DNA from: Kribbella italica
GTDB taxonomy: Bacteria; Actinomycetota; Actinomycetes; Propionibacteriales; Kribbellaceae
Direction: 5' to 3'
Length of the DNA stretch: 64,000 bases
Assembly (NCBI RefSeq): GCF_014205135.1
Contig: NZ_JACHMY010000001.1
Span: 4,092,001 to 4,156,000, forward strand
The notes under the pieces are model-generated. The model worked only from the letters and a program-made list of their open reading frames with translations. It was not told the origin of the DNA and made no database searches. The translations under genes and the position numbers were made by a program. Shown here in pieces: positions 8,208 through 23,090 of the stretch (the stretch's first letter is position 1; every line of letters starts with the position of its first letter).

Positions 8208-8227
8208 TTGACGTGGGAGCGTTCTCA
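8208..8227 (+). promoter_or_regulatory. LacI-type operator over the GH16 promoter
   Basis: The 287-bp divergent region between GH30 and GH16 contains a candidate -35 TTGACG (8208-8213) followed immediately by TGGGAGCGTTCTCA (8214-8227), an imperfect 14-bp palindrome of the CebR/LacI type. It resembles TGAGAGCGCTTTCA before the ABC importer at 13704. The LacI protein encoded at 12602 is the obvious candidate binder. The rest of the region shows nothing else recognisable. Confidence 0.6.
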
Positions 8228-8328
8228 CAGCAAGCTCCCTCCCAGCGATTCCTTGTCTCGTTCCGTCCCGCCCCCGCCCCCACGACGGCCGGACCGCCCC
8301 GTTCGGCCGCGCGAGAAATGAGGCACGC

Positions 8329-9585
8329 ATGAGGTTCCCGCGTTCCCGGTTCCGGGTCGCCGCCCTGCTCGCCGCAGGCGCCGCACTGCTCGGCACCGCC
8401 GTACTCCAGTCCCCCGCCGACGCCCGGACGCCGGGCGACGACGCCGCCGCCCAGGCGATGGCCCCCCAGGCCACCATCTGGGAGGACAACTTCGACGGCC
8501 CGTCCGGCCAAGGCCCCGACCAGAGCAAGTGGCGCTTCGACATCGGAGGCGGCGGCTGGGGCAACAACGAGCGGCAGTACTACACCAACTCGACCCGCAA
8601 CGCCGCGCTCGACGGCGGTGGCAACCTGGTGATCACCGCCCGCCGCGAGAGCGGCGGCTTCCAGTGCCACTACGGCACCTGCGAGTACACCTCGGCCCGG
8701 CTGCTGACCGCGCAGACGTTCACGCAGACGTACGGCCGCTTCGAGGCCCGGATCAAGATCCCCGGCACGCAGGGTGTCTGGCCGGCGTTCTGGATGCTCG
8801 GCGGCGGCAACTGGCCGACCGACGGCGAGATCGACATCATGGAGAACATCGGCCGCGAGCCGAACACCGTGCACGGCACGCTGCACGGTCCGGGCTACTC
8901 CGGCGAGGGTGGCATCGGCGCGTCGTACCAGTCGCCGAACGGCCAGCCGTTCCGCAACGACTTCCACACCTACGCGGTCGACTGGGCGCCGGACTCGATC
9001 ACCTGGTACGTCGACGGCGTGCAGTTCCAGCGCCGGACACCGGCCGACCTCGGTGGCCGCCAGTGGGTCTACAACCACCCGTTCTTCATGATCATGAACG
9101 TCGCGGTCGGCGGCTACTGGCCGGGCTACCCCGACGGCAGCACGGTAATGCCGCAGTCGATGGTCGTCGACTACGTCCGGGTCTCGACCCTGGGCAGCAG
9201 CGGTGGCGGCGGCGGCCAGATCACCGGCCTGGCCGGCAAGTGCCTGGACGTCGCCGGCGCGAACGCGGCCGACGGCACCACCGTCCAGCTCTACGACTGC
9301 AACGGCAGCAACGCGCAGAAGTGGACCCGGCCGGGTGACGGCACGATCCGTGCCCTGGGCAAGTGCCTGGACGTCGCGAACGCCGGTGTTGCCGACGGCA
9401 CCCGTGTACAGATCGCCACCTGCAACGGGAATGCGGCCCAGCAGTGGACGTACTCCGGAGCCAGGGACCTGGTGAACCCACGGGCGAACAAGTGTCTCGA
9501 TGTCACCGGCAACAACGCGGCGAACGCCACCCCGACGCAGATCTGGACCTGCGGCGGCGGCGCCAACCAGAAGTGGACCGTCTGA
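8329..9585 (+). CDS. Secreted GH16 endo-beta-1,3-glucanase (laminarinase-like) with CBM13 tail
   Basis: Secreted beta-jelly-roll hydrolase of 418 aa. A signal peptide (residues 1 to about 32) is followed by the GH16 domain (about 48-285), with the catalytic signature GEIDIMEN (E167, D169, E172), the form found in laminarinases. Upstream motifs KWRFDIGGGGWGNNE and NLVITAR also fit. After a short Gly-rich linker comes a ricin-type beta-trefoil (about 298-418), nearly the same as that of the divergent GH30 enzyme. Likely role: extracellular cutting of beta-1,3-glucan into oligosaccharides for the importer downstream. The operator overlapping the promoter suggests induction by beta-glucan oligosaccharides. 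Confidence 0.94.
   Translation: MRFPRSRFRVAALLAAGAALLGTAVLQSPADARTPGDDAAAQAMAPQATIWEDNFDGPSGQGPDQSKWRFDIGGGGWGNNERQYYTNSTRNAALDGGGNLVITARRESGGFQCHYGTCEYTSARLLTAQTFTQTYGRFEARIKIPGTQGVWPAFWMLGGGNWPTDGEIDIMENIGREPNTVHGTLHGPGYSGEGGIGASYQSPNGQPFRNDFHTYAVDWAPDSITWYVDGVQFQRRTPADLGGRQWVYNHPFFMIMNVAVGGYWPGYPDGSTVMPQSMVVDYVRVSTLGSSGGGGGQITGLAGKCLDVAGANAADGTTVQLYDCNGSNAQKWTRPGDGTIRALGKCLDVANAGVADGTRVQIATCNGNAAQQWTYSGARDLVNPRANKCLDVTGNNAANATPTQIWTCGGGANQKWTV
9214..9585 (+). repeat. CBM13-coding segment, inverted partner of 6140-6511
   Basis: Second copy of the ricin-B tail coding sequence, in opposite orientation to the GH30 copy. See the other arm for the comparison. Both arms sit at the 3' ends of divergent genes, so recombination between them would keep both frames intact. 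Confidence 0.75.
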
Positions 9586-9601
9586 CCGTCAGTACGCCGA
9601 A

Positions 9602-9630
9602 GCCCTCCCGGACCTCGAGTCCGGGAGGGC
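9602..9630. terminator. Bidirectional terminator between GH16 and GH1
   Basis: Perfect 12-bp stem, GCCCTCCCGGAC with GTCCGGGAGGGC, around a 5-base loop, followed by TTCGTTGCGTTT. It sits between two convergent genes and can serve both. Confidence 0.8.
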
Positions 9631-9645
9631 TTCGTTGCGTTTAGG

Positions 9646-10986
<1,341 letters not shown>

Positions 10987-11037
10987 CGGTGACCCCCAAA
11001 GGGTGGAAAGGCGGTTTTTTCAAAGCATAGTTGAAGT

Positions 11038-11063
11038 CCTGAACCTCGCGCAGCGAGTTCAGG
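11038..11063. terminator. Hairpin between ROK regulator and GH1 genes
   Basis: Inverted repeat CCTGAA/TTCAGG (outer) and CTCGC/GCGAG (inner) with a single-base bulge and a 3-base loop. In the minus direction it follows the ROK stop and precedes a short A/T stretch, so it may end ROK transcripts; an operator role for GH1 cannot be excluded. Confidence 0.45.
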
Positions 11064-11080
11064 TTGCGGAACTCCAGGAA

Positions 11081-12295
11081 TCAGCTGGCAGCGAGCCGTT
11101 TGGTGGTGCCGCCCTCACGCAGCAACCGGAGGACCGGCAGCGTCGCCGCCCCCAGAGCAACTGCATCTCGACCCAGCTCACACAGCTCGATCGTCACCTG
11201 GGCGTACGGGCGATGCAGTGCGTGCTTCCCCACCGCCTCGCGCAGCTCGGGCAAATACCGCTCCCCCAGCAGCAAGCCCGACCACCCACCCAGCACGATC
11301 CGCTCGGGGTTGACCAGGTTCACCAAGTTCGCGAATCCCGCGGCCAGATACCCGATGGTGTCCTCGACGACCTTCGCCGCCACCTCGGACGACTCGACAG
11401 CCCCCAGCAACGCGATGAACTCCGCCTCGTCGTCATCGGACCGAGCAGCAGACCCACCCGCCAACCGGTACCGATCGAGCACGCCTTCAGCGCCGACGTA
11501 CGCCTCGAGGCAGCCCTCGGCGCCGCACCGGCACCGGCGGCCGCCGTACATGATCGTGGTGTGGCCCCACTCGCCCGCGCTGCTGCGCGTGCCGCGGTAG
11601 CTCGTCCCGCCGGTCACCAGGGCCGCTCCGACACCGGACCCGACCAGCGCCACCACAGCGTCCGTCGCACCACGCCCGGCACCGAACCACATCTCGGCCT
11701 GGCCCAACGTGTTCGCGCCGTTGTCCACCTGGATCGGGATGTCCGTCCCCGCCGCAAGCATCGCGCCCAGCGGAACGCCGTCCCACCCCAGCGTCTGCGC
11801 GTGCACGACGGCGTCCGCCGGCCCTTCGACCACGCCGGCGACCGCAACCCCCAACCCCAGCACACGATCAGCCCGTACGCCGGCCTGCGCGATCACCGCG
11901 TCGAGTCCCTGCAGCACGTACTTGACCGCCAGCTCGGGCGCGGGTTTCGGCGTCTCGATCGGGTAGACCACGGTCGCGAGCACCGACATCGCCAGGTCGA
12001 ACAGCTCGACCCTGACCCTCGTCTCACCGACCTCGGCACCAACGACGTACCCAAAAGCCGGCGCGACCCGCAGCAGCACGCGCGGCCGGCCACCGTCGGA
12101 CTCGACCGACCCGGCCTCCTCGACGATGCCCTCTTCCAGCAGCTCGCCGACCAGGTTGCTCACGCTGGCCGCGCTCAGCGACGTCTCGCGGCCGAGCTCG
12201 TACCGGCTCAGCGGTCCCTGCCGGTAGATGCTGGTCAGGATCACCGACCGGTTGGACCGCCGCATGTCGCGCACAGTCGTCCGGCGTCCGTCCAT
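11081..12295 (-). CDS. ROK-family transcriptional regulator
   Basis: NagC/XylR-type repressor of 404 aa. An N-terminal winged helix (RQGPLSRYELGRETSLSAASVSNLVGELLEEG, split by the turn) precedes an ASKHA sugar-kinase-like ligand domain. The ROK zinc motif CRCGAEGCLEAYVG is present. Ligand specificity is unknown; beside GH1, a glucose or beta-glucoside signal is likely. The frame is open for another 392 codons upstream across an unrelated regulator gene on the other strand, so the ATG in front of DGRRTTVRDMRRSNR was chosen from the family N-terminus. The Shine-Dalgarno sequence is weak. Confidence 0.9.
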   Translation of the reverse strand: MDGRRTTVRDMRRSNRSVILTSIYRQGPLSRYELGRETSLSAASVSNLVGELLEEGIVEEAGSVESDGGRPRVLLRVAPAFGYVVGAEVGETRVRVELFDLAMSVLATVVYPIETPKPAPELAVKYVLQGLDAVIAQAGVRADRVLGLGVAVAGVVEGPADAVVHAQTLGWDGVPLGAMLAAGTDIPIQVDNGANTLGQAEMWFGAGRGATDAVVALVGSGVGAALVTGGTSYRGTRSSAGEWGHTTIMYGGRRCRCGAEGCLEAYVGAEGVLDRYRLAGGSAARSDDDEAEFIALLGAVESSEVAAKVVEDTIGYLAAGFANLVNLVNPERIVLGGWSGLLLGERYLPELREAVGKHALHRPYAQVTIELCELGRDAVALGAATLPVLRLLREGGTTKRLAAS

Positions 12296-12509
12296 GGTGT
12301 TTCTCGACCCGCCCTCTGCGACCCCGGCTGCCGGGCCACCCCGGCGGCCCCTGAAATCGATCCCTCCCCCGCAGTCCATCATGCCGCAGCGCCGGGTCGC
12401 CAGACCCGGAGGCCGACCGCGCGCCGGACTTCTTACAAAACGTGAACTTAGTCCTGGTTTCGTTATCGCGTCGTGATTGACGTGACCTGGCCCACTCGGC
12501 TTCACTCTA

Positions 12510-12535
12510 CGGAACCGCTTCCGAAACCGGTTCCG
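12510..12535. promoter_or_regulatory. Two overlapping LacI-type palindromes upstream of lacI
   Basis: In the 306-bp gap between the ROK and LacI genes, CGGAACCGCTTCCG (12510-12523) and CGAAACCGGTTCCG (12522-12535) follow each other and share two bases. Both are 14-bp palindromes with a central C/G core, the usual LacI-family format. They probably serve autoregulation. Further left, GGACT (12426) and AGTCC (12454) flank an AT-rich stretch that may hold the ROK promoter. Nothing else is evident in the gap. Confidence 0.55.
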
Positions 12536-12601
12536 AACACCGCGTTCACGAATCGGCAACAAACCGCCCCGCACCACCCCACCGCCCGAGGGGAGCTGTG
12601 A

Positions 12602-13612
<1,011 letters not shown>

Positions 13613-13703
13613 AGCGTCCGGTGGCGAGGTAGCTGCCCCTGCTTCGCCACCGGCACCCTCCCAGACCGCCGATACCGATCCGTTAAGCCGCCCGCTCTTT
13701 CCA

Positions 13704-13717
13704 TGAGAGCGCTTTCA
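13704..13717. promoter_or_regulatory. LacI-type operator before the ABC importer operon
   Basis: TGAGAGCGCTTTCA is an almost perfect 14-bp palindrome (one symmetric mismatch), 82 bp before the start codon of the solute-binding protein gene. Its core agrees with the site at 8214-8227. It is probably the main control point of the importer. Confidence 0.7.
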
Positions 13718-13798
13718 CGGCACGATGCGAGCCCAACCGCACCATCCGACAGTCATCCGACCGTCATCCGCCAGCAGTGGACGAACACAGGAGGAACG

Positions 13799-15475
13799 AT
13801 GCGAGCACGACGCCCAGTCGCGCTGGCCCTCGCGGGCCTGCTCGCGGCAGCACTGGCTGCCTGCAGCAACGGGGACACGAACAACTCGAACGCCAGCTCC
13901 GGCGGCGGCGCCACGGTGCTCAACGTGGGCATGCCGAACGGCCCGCAGACGGAGAACCACAACCCGTTCCTCGGTTCCTCCTCGGGCGCCTCGCTCGGGT
14001 ACCGGTGGATGATCTACGAGCCGCTGGTGATGATCAACGCGCTCAAGCCGCAGGAGAAGGGCAAGCCCTGGCTGGCCACCGACTTCGTCTGGGCCGACAA
14101 CTTCAAGAAGGTCACCTTCACGATCCGCGACGGCGTCACCTGGTCCGACGGCAAGCCGATGACCGCCGAGGACGTGGCCTACTCCTTCCAGCTCCGCAAG
14201 GACAACGAGGGGCTGAACCAGGACGCGATCCCGTACGGCACGATCACCCAGTCCGGGAACAAGGTCGACCTGACCTTCACCCGGTCGCAGTTCGTCAACC
14301 AGAACAAGATCCTCGGCGTCTTCGTGATCCCCAAGGCCCAGTGGTCGGCGTTCAAGGACCCGAGCCAGGACACCGTCAAGAACCCGATCGGCACCGGCCC
14401 GTACAAGCTGAAGTCGTTCACCCCGCAGACCACCACGCTGGAGCTGCGCGACAAGTACTGGCAGGAGCTGCCGAAGGTCAAGGAGCTGCGCTACACGTCG
14501 TACAACGACAACAACGCGCAGACCACCGCGCTGGCCAACGGCGCCTCGGAGTGGAGCTTCGTCTTCGTCCCGAACGTGAAGACGGTCTTCCAGGCCAAAG
14601 ACGAGAAGAACCACAAGGTCTGGGCGCCGGGCACGCTGGGCATCCACGGCCTGTGGATCAACACCACCGTGAAGCCGTTCGACAACCCGGCGCTGCGCCG
14701 GGCGATGGACAAGGTGATCAACCGCGACGACATCTTCACCCAGGCCGAGGCCGGGTACTTCTACCCGAAGATCGAGTCCGTCACCGGGATCCCCGCCCCG
14801 GCCGGTGAGTCGTTCATCGCGCCGGAGTTCAAGGACAAGAAGCACGCCGTCGACGTCGAGGCCGCCAAGACCGAGCTGACCGGCGCGGGCTTCAAGCTCG
14901 AGGGCGAGACGCTGAAGGACCCGACCGGCAAGCCGGTCACCATCACGCTGACCAACCCGGCCGGCTGGTCCGACTACGTCACCAGTCTGGAGATCATCAA
15001 GGACAACCTGTCCCAGATCGGGATCAAGGCCACCGTCGACAAGGCCAACCAGGACGCCTGGTTCAAGGCGTTCGACGAGGGCAACTTCCAGGCCGGGATG
15101 CACTGGACCAACGGCGGCGCGACGCCGTACGACATCTACCAGAACATCATGGACGGCAAGATCCTGAAGCCGGTCGGCAAGGGTGGCGTGAGCGGCAACT
15201 ACGGCCGCTTCAGCAACGCCGACGCGACCAAGGCGCTGGACGAGTACGCCAACGCGGCCGACGACGCGGCCCGGACGGCGGCGCTGAACACGCTGCAGAA
15301 GATCATGGTCGACCAGATGCCGATCATCCCGACCGGTGCCTCCAACATCGGTGCGCTCTACAGCACCAAGAACTGGGTCGGGTGGCCGGACGACACCAAC
15401 CCGTACGGGCCGGCCCAGCCGACCCAGCAGAACGCGCTGGAGATCGTCCTCAAGCTCAAGCCCGCAGGGGCCTGA
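13799..15475 (+). CDS. ABC importer solute-binding lipoprotein (family 5, oligosaccharide/peptide type)
   Basis: Extracytoplasmic binding protein of 558 aa. A signal peptide ends in the lipobox LAAC with the lipidated cysteine at 22. The SBP family 5 body includes [37 protein letters not shown] and [10 protein letters not shown]. Family 5 proteins bind peptides but also cello- and laminari-oligosaccharides; the surrounding glucanases and GH1 enzymes favour beta-glucan oligosaccharides. GGAGGAACG precedes the chosen ATG; the frame is open 32 codons further upstream, over the operator. First gene of the operon 13799-19653. Confidence 0.93.
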   Translation: MRARRPVALALAGLLAAALAACSNGDTNNSNASSGGGATVLNVGMPNGPQTENHNPFLGSSSGASLGYRWMIYEPLVMINALKPQEKGKPWLATDFVWADNFKKVTFTIRDGVTWSDGKPMTAEDVAYSFQLRKDNEGLNQDAIPYGTITQSGNKVDLTFTRSQFVNQNKILGVFVIPKAQWSAFKDPSQDTVKNPIGTGPYKLKSFTPQTTTLELRDKYWQELPKVKELRYTSYNDNNAQTTALANGASEWSFVFVPNVKTVFQAKDEKNHKVWAPGTLGIHGLWINTTVKPFDNPALRRAMDKVINRDDIFTQAEAGYFYPKIESVTGIPAPAGESFIAPEFKDKKHAVDVEAAKTELTGAGFKLEGETLKDPTGKPVTITLTNPAGWSDYVTSLEIIKDNLSQIGIKATVDKANQDAWFKAFDEGNFQAGMHWTNGGATPYDIYQNIMDGKILKPVGKGGVSGNYGRFSNADATKALDEYANAADDAARTAALNTLQKIMVDQMPIIPTGASNIGALYSTKNWVGWPDDTNPYGPAQPTQQNALEIVLKLKPAGA

Positions 15476-15482
15476 CACCCCG

Positions 15483-15523
15483 CCGCGGCCGGGAGCTCTC
15501 CACCCTGGGGCTCCCGGCCGCGG
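15483..15523 (+). terminator. Intra-operon hairpin after the binding-protein gene
   Basis: Perfect 14-bp GC-rich stem, CCGCGGCCGGGAGC (15483-15496) with its complement at 15510-15523, loop 13 bases, no T-run. It lies 8 bp after the binding-protein stop and 32 bp before the ATPase start. It may act as partial terminator or mRNA stabiliser that raises binding protein above the membrane components. Confidence 0.65.
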
Positions 15524-15554
15524 TTCCCTGTGCCCACCGAGCGAGGAGTCGGAA

Positions 15555-16621
<1,067 letters not shown>

Positions 16622-16625
<4 letters not shown>

Positions 16626-17602
16626 AGTTCCTGCTGCAACGGATCGCCTTCTACCTGTTCACCGCCTGGGCGGCGATCACGATCAACTTCTTCATCCCGC
16701 GGATGATCCCCGGTGACCCGGTCACCTCGCTGATCAACAAGTTCCAGGGCCAGATGAGCACCGAGGCGATCAACTCGCTGTACGTGCTGTTCGGCCTGGA
16801 CAAGAACGCCAGCCTGTGGAGCCAGTACGTCGACTACTGGGGCCAGGTGTTCAAGGGCGATCTCGGCCTGTCGTTCACCTTCTTCCCGACGCCGGTCTCG
16901 GAGATCCTCGGCCAGAGCCTGCCGTGGACGATCGCGCTGGTCGGCATCACGACGTTCGCCAGCTTCGTCATCGGCACCGGCCTCGGAGTCCTGGCCGGCT
17001 GGCGGCGCGGCTCCTGGCTGGACGGGCTGCTCCCGGTGACGACGTTCCTGTCGTCGATCCCGTACTTCTGGCTCGGCCTGATCGCGATCACGCTGCTGGC
17101 CGGTTCGGGCAGCTTCTTCCCGTCGTCGGGCGGGTACGAGCCCGGCCTGGTGCCGGCCTGGGACAGCGTGTTCATCGGCAGCGCCGTCCAGCACAGCCTG
17201 CTGCCGGCGCTGACGATCCTGATCTCGTCGGTCAGCGGCTGGATCCTCAGCATGCGCAACATGATGGTCACCGTCGCCTCGGAGGACTACATCACCGTCG
17301 CGCACGCCAAGGGCCTGTCCGAGCGCCGGGTGATGCTCAGCTACGCCGCCCGCAACGCGCTGCTGCCGAACGTGTCCGGTTTCGCGCTGTCGCTCGGCTT
17401 CATCGTCGGCGGCACGCTGCTGGTGGAGATCGTCTTCTCCTACCCCGGCATCGGCTACAACCTGTTCCAGGCCGTCGGCGCGAAGGACTACCCGCTGATG
17501 CAGGGCGTCTTCCTGGTGATCACCATCTCGGTGCTGGTCGCCAACCTAATCGCCGACATCGCGTACCTGCTGCTCGACCCGCGTACCCGCAAGGAGGGCT
17601 GA
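16622..17602 (+). CDS. ABC importer permease, OppB/DppB type
   Basis: Inner-membrane channel subunit of 326 aa starting at GTG within a GTGA overlap. The N-terminus [33 protein letters not shown] is the OppB hallmark. About six membrane segments follow, with the conserved cytoplasmic loop [17 protein letters not shown] that contacts the ATPases. Forms the pore with the next gene product. Confidence 0.94.
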
Positions 17603-17605
17603 CCG

Positions 17606-18645
17606 ATGTCCGCACCGACCAGCACCATCACGGCGGTCACCCCCGACGGCCCCGAGGTCGCGGCCGCGCCGGCCAAGCGCCAGCGGCTGCGGTTCGTCGC
17701 GAACCCGAAGGCCGCCACCGGCCTGATCGTGCTCGCGCTGTTCTGCCTGATCGCGATCATCGGGCCGTGGATCGCGCCGTACGACCCGTCCGCGCGCAGC
17801 GCCGACCTGATCCAGCCGCCGTCGGGCGCGCACTGGTTCGGCACCACCCACCTGGGGCAGGACATCTTCTCCCAGATCCTGGTCGGCACCCGCGGCGTGA
17901 TGTTCGTCGGCCTGCTGGCCGGCGTCATCGCGACCGCGCTGTCGGTCCTGATCGGGGTCAGCTCGGGGTTCCTCGGCGGCGTCGCCGACGAGGGGCTGTC
18001 CGCGCTGTCGAACGTCTTCCTGGTCATCCCGGCGCTGCCGCTGATCATCATCGTCGCCTCGACCATTCCCGGCGCCGGTGACCTGATGGTTGCCCTCGTC
18101 ATCGGTCTGACCTCGTGGGCGTGGGGTGCTCGAGTACTGCGAGCACAGACGCTGTCGTTGCGGCGCCGCGACTATGTCGAGGCCGCCCGCGCGACCGGTG
18201 AGAGCACCTGGCGGATCATCACCGTCGAGATCCTGCCGAACCTGACCGCGATCATCGCCTCGGGCTTCGTCGGGACGGTGATCTTCGCGGTGATGTCGGA
18301 GATCACGCTGGCCTTCATCGGCATCTCGACGATCTCGGAGTGGAACTGGGGCACGATCCTGTTCTGGGCGCAGAGCCAGCAGGCCCTCGCCCAGGGCGCG
18401 TGGTGGTGGTTCGTCCCGGCCGGCCTGGCGATCGCCGTACTGGGCACCGCGCTGTCCCTGGTCAACTTCGGCATCGACGAGTTCGTCAGCCCGCGGCTGC
18501 GCAGCAGCGGGCACACCCGGGTGAAGACCAAGGACGGCCACACGGTCCGGATGAAGGTCGGGTTCACCCCGGTGCTGAACACCTCCGGCAGGAAGGCCCC
18601 GGTCACCCCGGTGGTCCGCGCCGGCGAAGCGAAGGGCACGGTCTG

Positions 18646-18646
<1 letters not shown>
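17606..18646 (+). CDS. ABC importer permease, OppC/DppC type
   Basis: Second channel subunit, 346 aa. A long cytoplasmic N-terminus is followed by a first membrane helix (GLIVLALFCLIAIIGPWIA), GTTHLGQDIFSQILVGTRG, and the coupling loop REDY-like RRRDYVEAARATGES. It begins 3 bp after the partner permease gene, and its stop shares a base with the next ATG (TGATG). Confidence 0.94.
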
Positions 18647-19653
<1,007 letters not shown>

Positions 19654-19676
19654 CTCTTCCCGAAGGGAGTCAGTAC

Positions 19677-19715
19677 GGCGTTCCGCGCCTGCCCACCGGC
19701 CGGGCGCGGAACGCC
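19677..19715. terminator. Hairpin between ABC operon and second GH1 gene
   Basis: Perfect 13-bp stem GGCGTTCCGCGCC (19677-19689) with GGCGCGGAACGCC (19703-19715) and a 13-base loop. It ends 11 bp before the next ATG, so it may terminate the importer mRNA and also hold the ribosome-binding region of the GH1 gene; no clear Shine-Dalgarno sequence is visible there. Confidence 0.65.
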
Positions 19716-19726
19716 GCACGTCCACC

Positions 19727-21133
<1,407 letters not shown>

Positions 21134-21146
21134 CCACGTCCCTGTT

Positions 21147-21181
21147 GGAGCCCGCGTCCCCTGACGGTGGACGCGGGCTCC
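21147..21181. terminator. Terminator after second GH1 gene
   Basis: Perfect 13-bp stem GGAGCCCGCGTCC with GGACGCGGGCTCC, loop of 9 bases. It begins 13 bp after the GH1 stop and closes the beta-glucan locus. Confidence 0.75.
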
Positions 21182-21201
21182 CTGCGCTCTACGATCTCCG
21201 C

Positions 21202-22008
21202 ATGCCGACGCCACCCGAGAACGCCGTTCGGCACCTCACCGAACTGTCATCAGGCCCGCCGCTCGATCCGGCTCTGCGCGTGACCCTCAACTTCCAGCCC
21301 GACCGGCCGGGTCTGCTCGACGCGCTGGCTTCGACCGGCACCTATGTCTCCCAGTTCACGACCGGCACCAGCAACGGCGGTCTCACCGCCCACCCCGGCG
21401 GCGACCGCTGGCGCTGGGAGAGCAGGATCTTCAACGGCGCGTACGACGAGGCGCCGGCTCACATCCGTCCCGTCTACGGCGCGCTCAACTTCCGCCGCCG
21501 ATCGGCCGGCGCGGCCCCACGCTTCGGTTCCGCCCATCTTCGACTGACCGCGGACGTCCTCCCCCGGACGACGTTCTGCTACCCCGACAGCACGTTCGAG
21601 CCGACCCACTTCGGCGTCGCCGCCAGGATGTCGCTGATCGCGCTCGCTGAGGCCGATCACCAGGATCCGCTCGACGACTACATCGAGGCCCAGGTCCACG
21701 GACCGCTCCGCATCGACCGCGATGTCGAGGCCCTGGTCCTCGACCCGAGCTTCCGCGGCACCCCCGTCGAACGCGCCGCCCGACGACTCCCTTGCCCCCT
21801 CGAATGGCACGACGGGTTCAAGCTGACCGTCGAAGAACTCCGACGTCACCCATACTTCCGGGGACCGCAGTACGTCGTACTGGCCGAACACCTGGCCGAC
21901 GACGGTTGGTTGACTCCTCACGTCCTCGCCCAGGCGTTCGGCCAGTACGACGCCCAGGACCTCAAGCGCGTCTGGCACTGTCTCGCCCGCTTCGGTTCGG
22001 TCTCCTGA
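21202..22008 (+). CDS. DUF3626 family protein
   Basis: Protein of 268 aa matching what is known as DUF3626 (VTLNFQPDRPG near the N-terminus, HLRLTADVLPRTTFCYPDS, YIEAQVHGPL, and HDGFKLTVEELRRHPYFRG). The family has no established function, though conserved His, Asp and Glu residues suggest an enzyme. No signal peptide. The ATG chosen lies after the GH1 terminator; the frame is open further upstream inside it. No functional link to its neighbours is visible. Confidence 0.85.
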   Translation: MPTPPENAVRHLTELSSGPPLDPALRVTLNFQPDRPGLLDALASTGTYVSQFTTGTSNGGLTAHPGGDRWRWESRIFNGAYDEAPAHIRPVYGALNFRRRSAGAAPRFGSAHLRLTADVLPRTTFCYPDSTFEPTHFGVAARMSLIALAEADHQDPLDDYIEAQVHGPLRIDRDVEALVLDPSFRGTPVERAARRLPCPLEWHDGFKLTVEELRRHPYFRGPQYVVLAEHLADDGWLTPHVLAQAFGQYDAQDLKRVWHCLARFGSVS

Positions 22009-22029
22009 AGCAGTTCGTGCCGGGCCCGT

Positions 22030-22428
22030 TCATCGCCGGAAAAGGGCCTGGATCGTCGACCGGCGGAACCAGGCGACCAGGCCGGCGACTGCCAGCATGG
22101 CGAGTGGGACGGCCGGGGATACGTCGAGCACGAACGCGTTGGTGAGCGCGGCGCCGGTCATCAGGGCCGCGAGGCCGAGCGCGGCCAGGCCGCACAGGCG
22201 CGGGATCAGCAGGCCGAGCGCCCCGGCGATCTCGAGCACGCCGACGGCGTACCGCAGCCACTGGCCGGTGCCGAGTTCGCCGAACATGGCGACCATCTGC
22301 TCGTTACCGGCCAGCTTCATGATCCCTGCGGCGGCGAACTCGGCGGTGAGCACCAGCCGCAGGATCCAGAGCCCGATCGTGCCCGGCTGGATCTTCCACG
22401 TCCTGACCGTCGTACCGATGCTGCTCAT
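22030..22428 (-). CDS. DoxX-family membrane protein
   Basis: Small membrane protein of 132 aa with four predicted helices (near residues 17-38, 55-75, 80-100 and 103-122). DoxX-like features include LRLVLTAEFAAAGIMKLAG and GVLEIAGALGLLIPR. Members are loosely tied to redox or thiol stress; the role here is unknown. GAGGAGACACC precedes the ATG. Monocistronic, divergent from the DinB gene. Confidence 0.88.
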   Translation of the reverse strand: MSSIGTTVRTWKIQPGTIGLWILRLVLTAEFAAAGIMKLAGNEQMVAMFGELGTGQWLRYAVGVLEIAGALGLLIPRLCGLAALGLAALMTGAALTNAFVLDVSPAVPLAMLAVAGLVAWFRRSTIQALFRR

Positions 22429-22532
22429 GGTGTCTCCTCGGGTTGTCGTTCGGTACGACGAGGATCGGCCGACGGCCCTGCTCCCGGCATCCGTGCTCAC
22501 CACTGAATCACCGCGGCTTCTATCGTTGCCCC

Positions 22533-23090
22533 ATGGACCTGAAGGCCGAGCTCCACCAGTCCCTCCGCACCGCCCGAGCCACCAACCTGCAGAAGGCCGC
22601 GGGCTTGTCCGAGTACGACCTCCGCCGCCCGATCACGCCGTCCGGCACCAACGTCCTGGGCGTCCTGAAGCACCTGGGCGGCATGGAGTACGGCTACCTG
22701 GGCGGCGCTTTCGGCCGCGACTTGGACCGCGAGATCCCCGGCGACGAGGACCTCCTCGGCGGCGCCGACATGTGGGCCCGCCCCGACGAGACTTCGGCGT
22801 ACATCCTGGACTGGTACCACCAGACCTGCACCAACGCCGACCGAACCATCGAGCTCCACGCCCTCGACTCCCCCGGCTGGGTCGAACACTTCACCCCCGG
22901 CCACCAGACCACCACCCTCGCCGCGATGATCCTCCGAGTCCTCAACGAAGAACTCCGCCACGGCGGCCACCTCGACATCCTCCGAGAACTCCTCGACGGC
23001 ACCACGAGCCCGAGCAACCACCCCGTCGACACCGCCGAGTACCTCGCAAAGGTCCGCGCCGCGGCCGAGGCCTTCGCGCCGGCTGACTAG
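22533..23090 (+). CDS. DinB-like (DUF664) protein
   Basis: Four-helix-bundle protein of 185 aa. Family marks include GVLKHLGGMEYGYL, near the start, and LNEELRHGGHLDILREL, giving metal-binding histidines. Actinobacterial members are often mycothiol-dependent thiol transferases, but no activity can be read here. Its TAG stop interlocks with the stop of the convergent methyltransferase gene (CTAG at 23087-23090), so the two genes end on each other with no terminator between. Confidence 0.87.
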   Translation: MDLKAELHQSLRTARATNLQKAAGLSEYDLRRPITPSGTNVLGVLKHLGGMEYGYLGGAFGRDLDREIPGDEDLLGGADMWARPDETSAYILDWYHQTCTNADRTIELHALDSPGWVEHFTPGHQTTTLAAMILRVLNEELRHGGHLDILRELLDGTTSPSNHPVDTAEYLAKVRAAAEAFAPAD

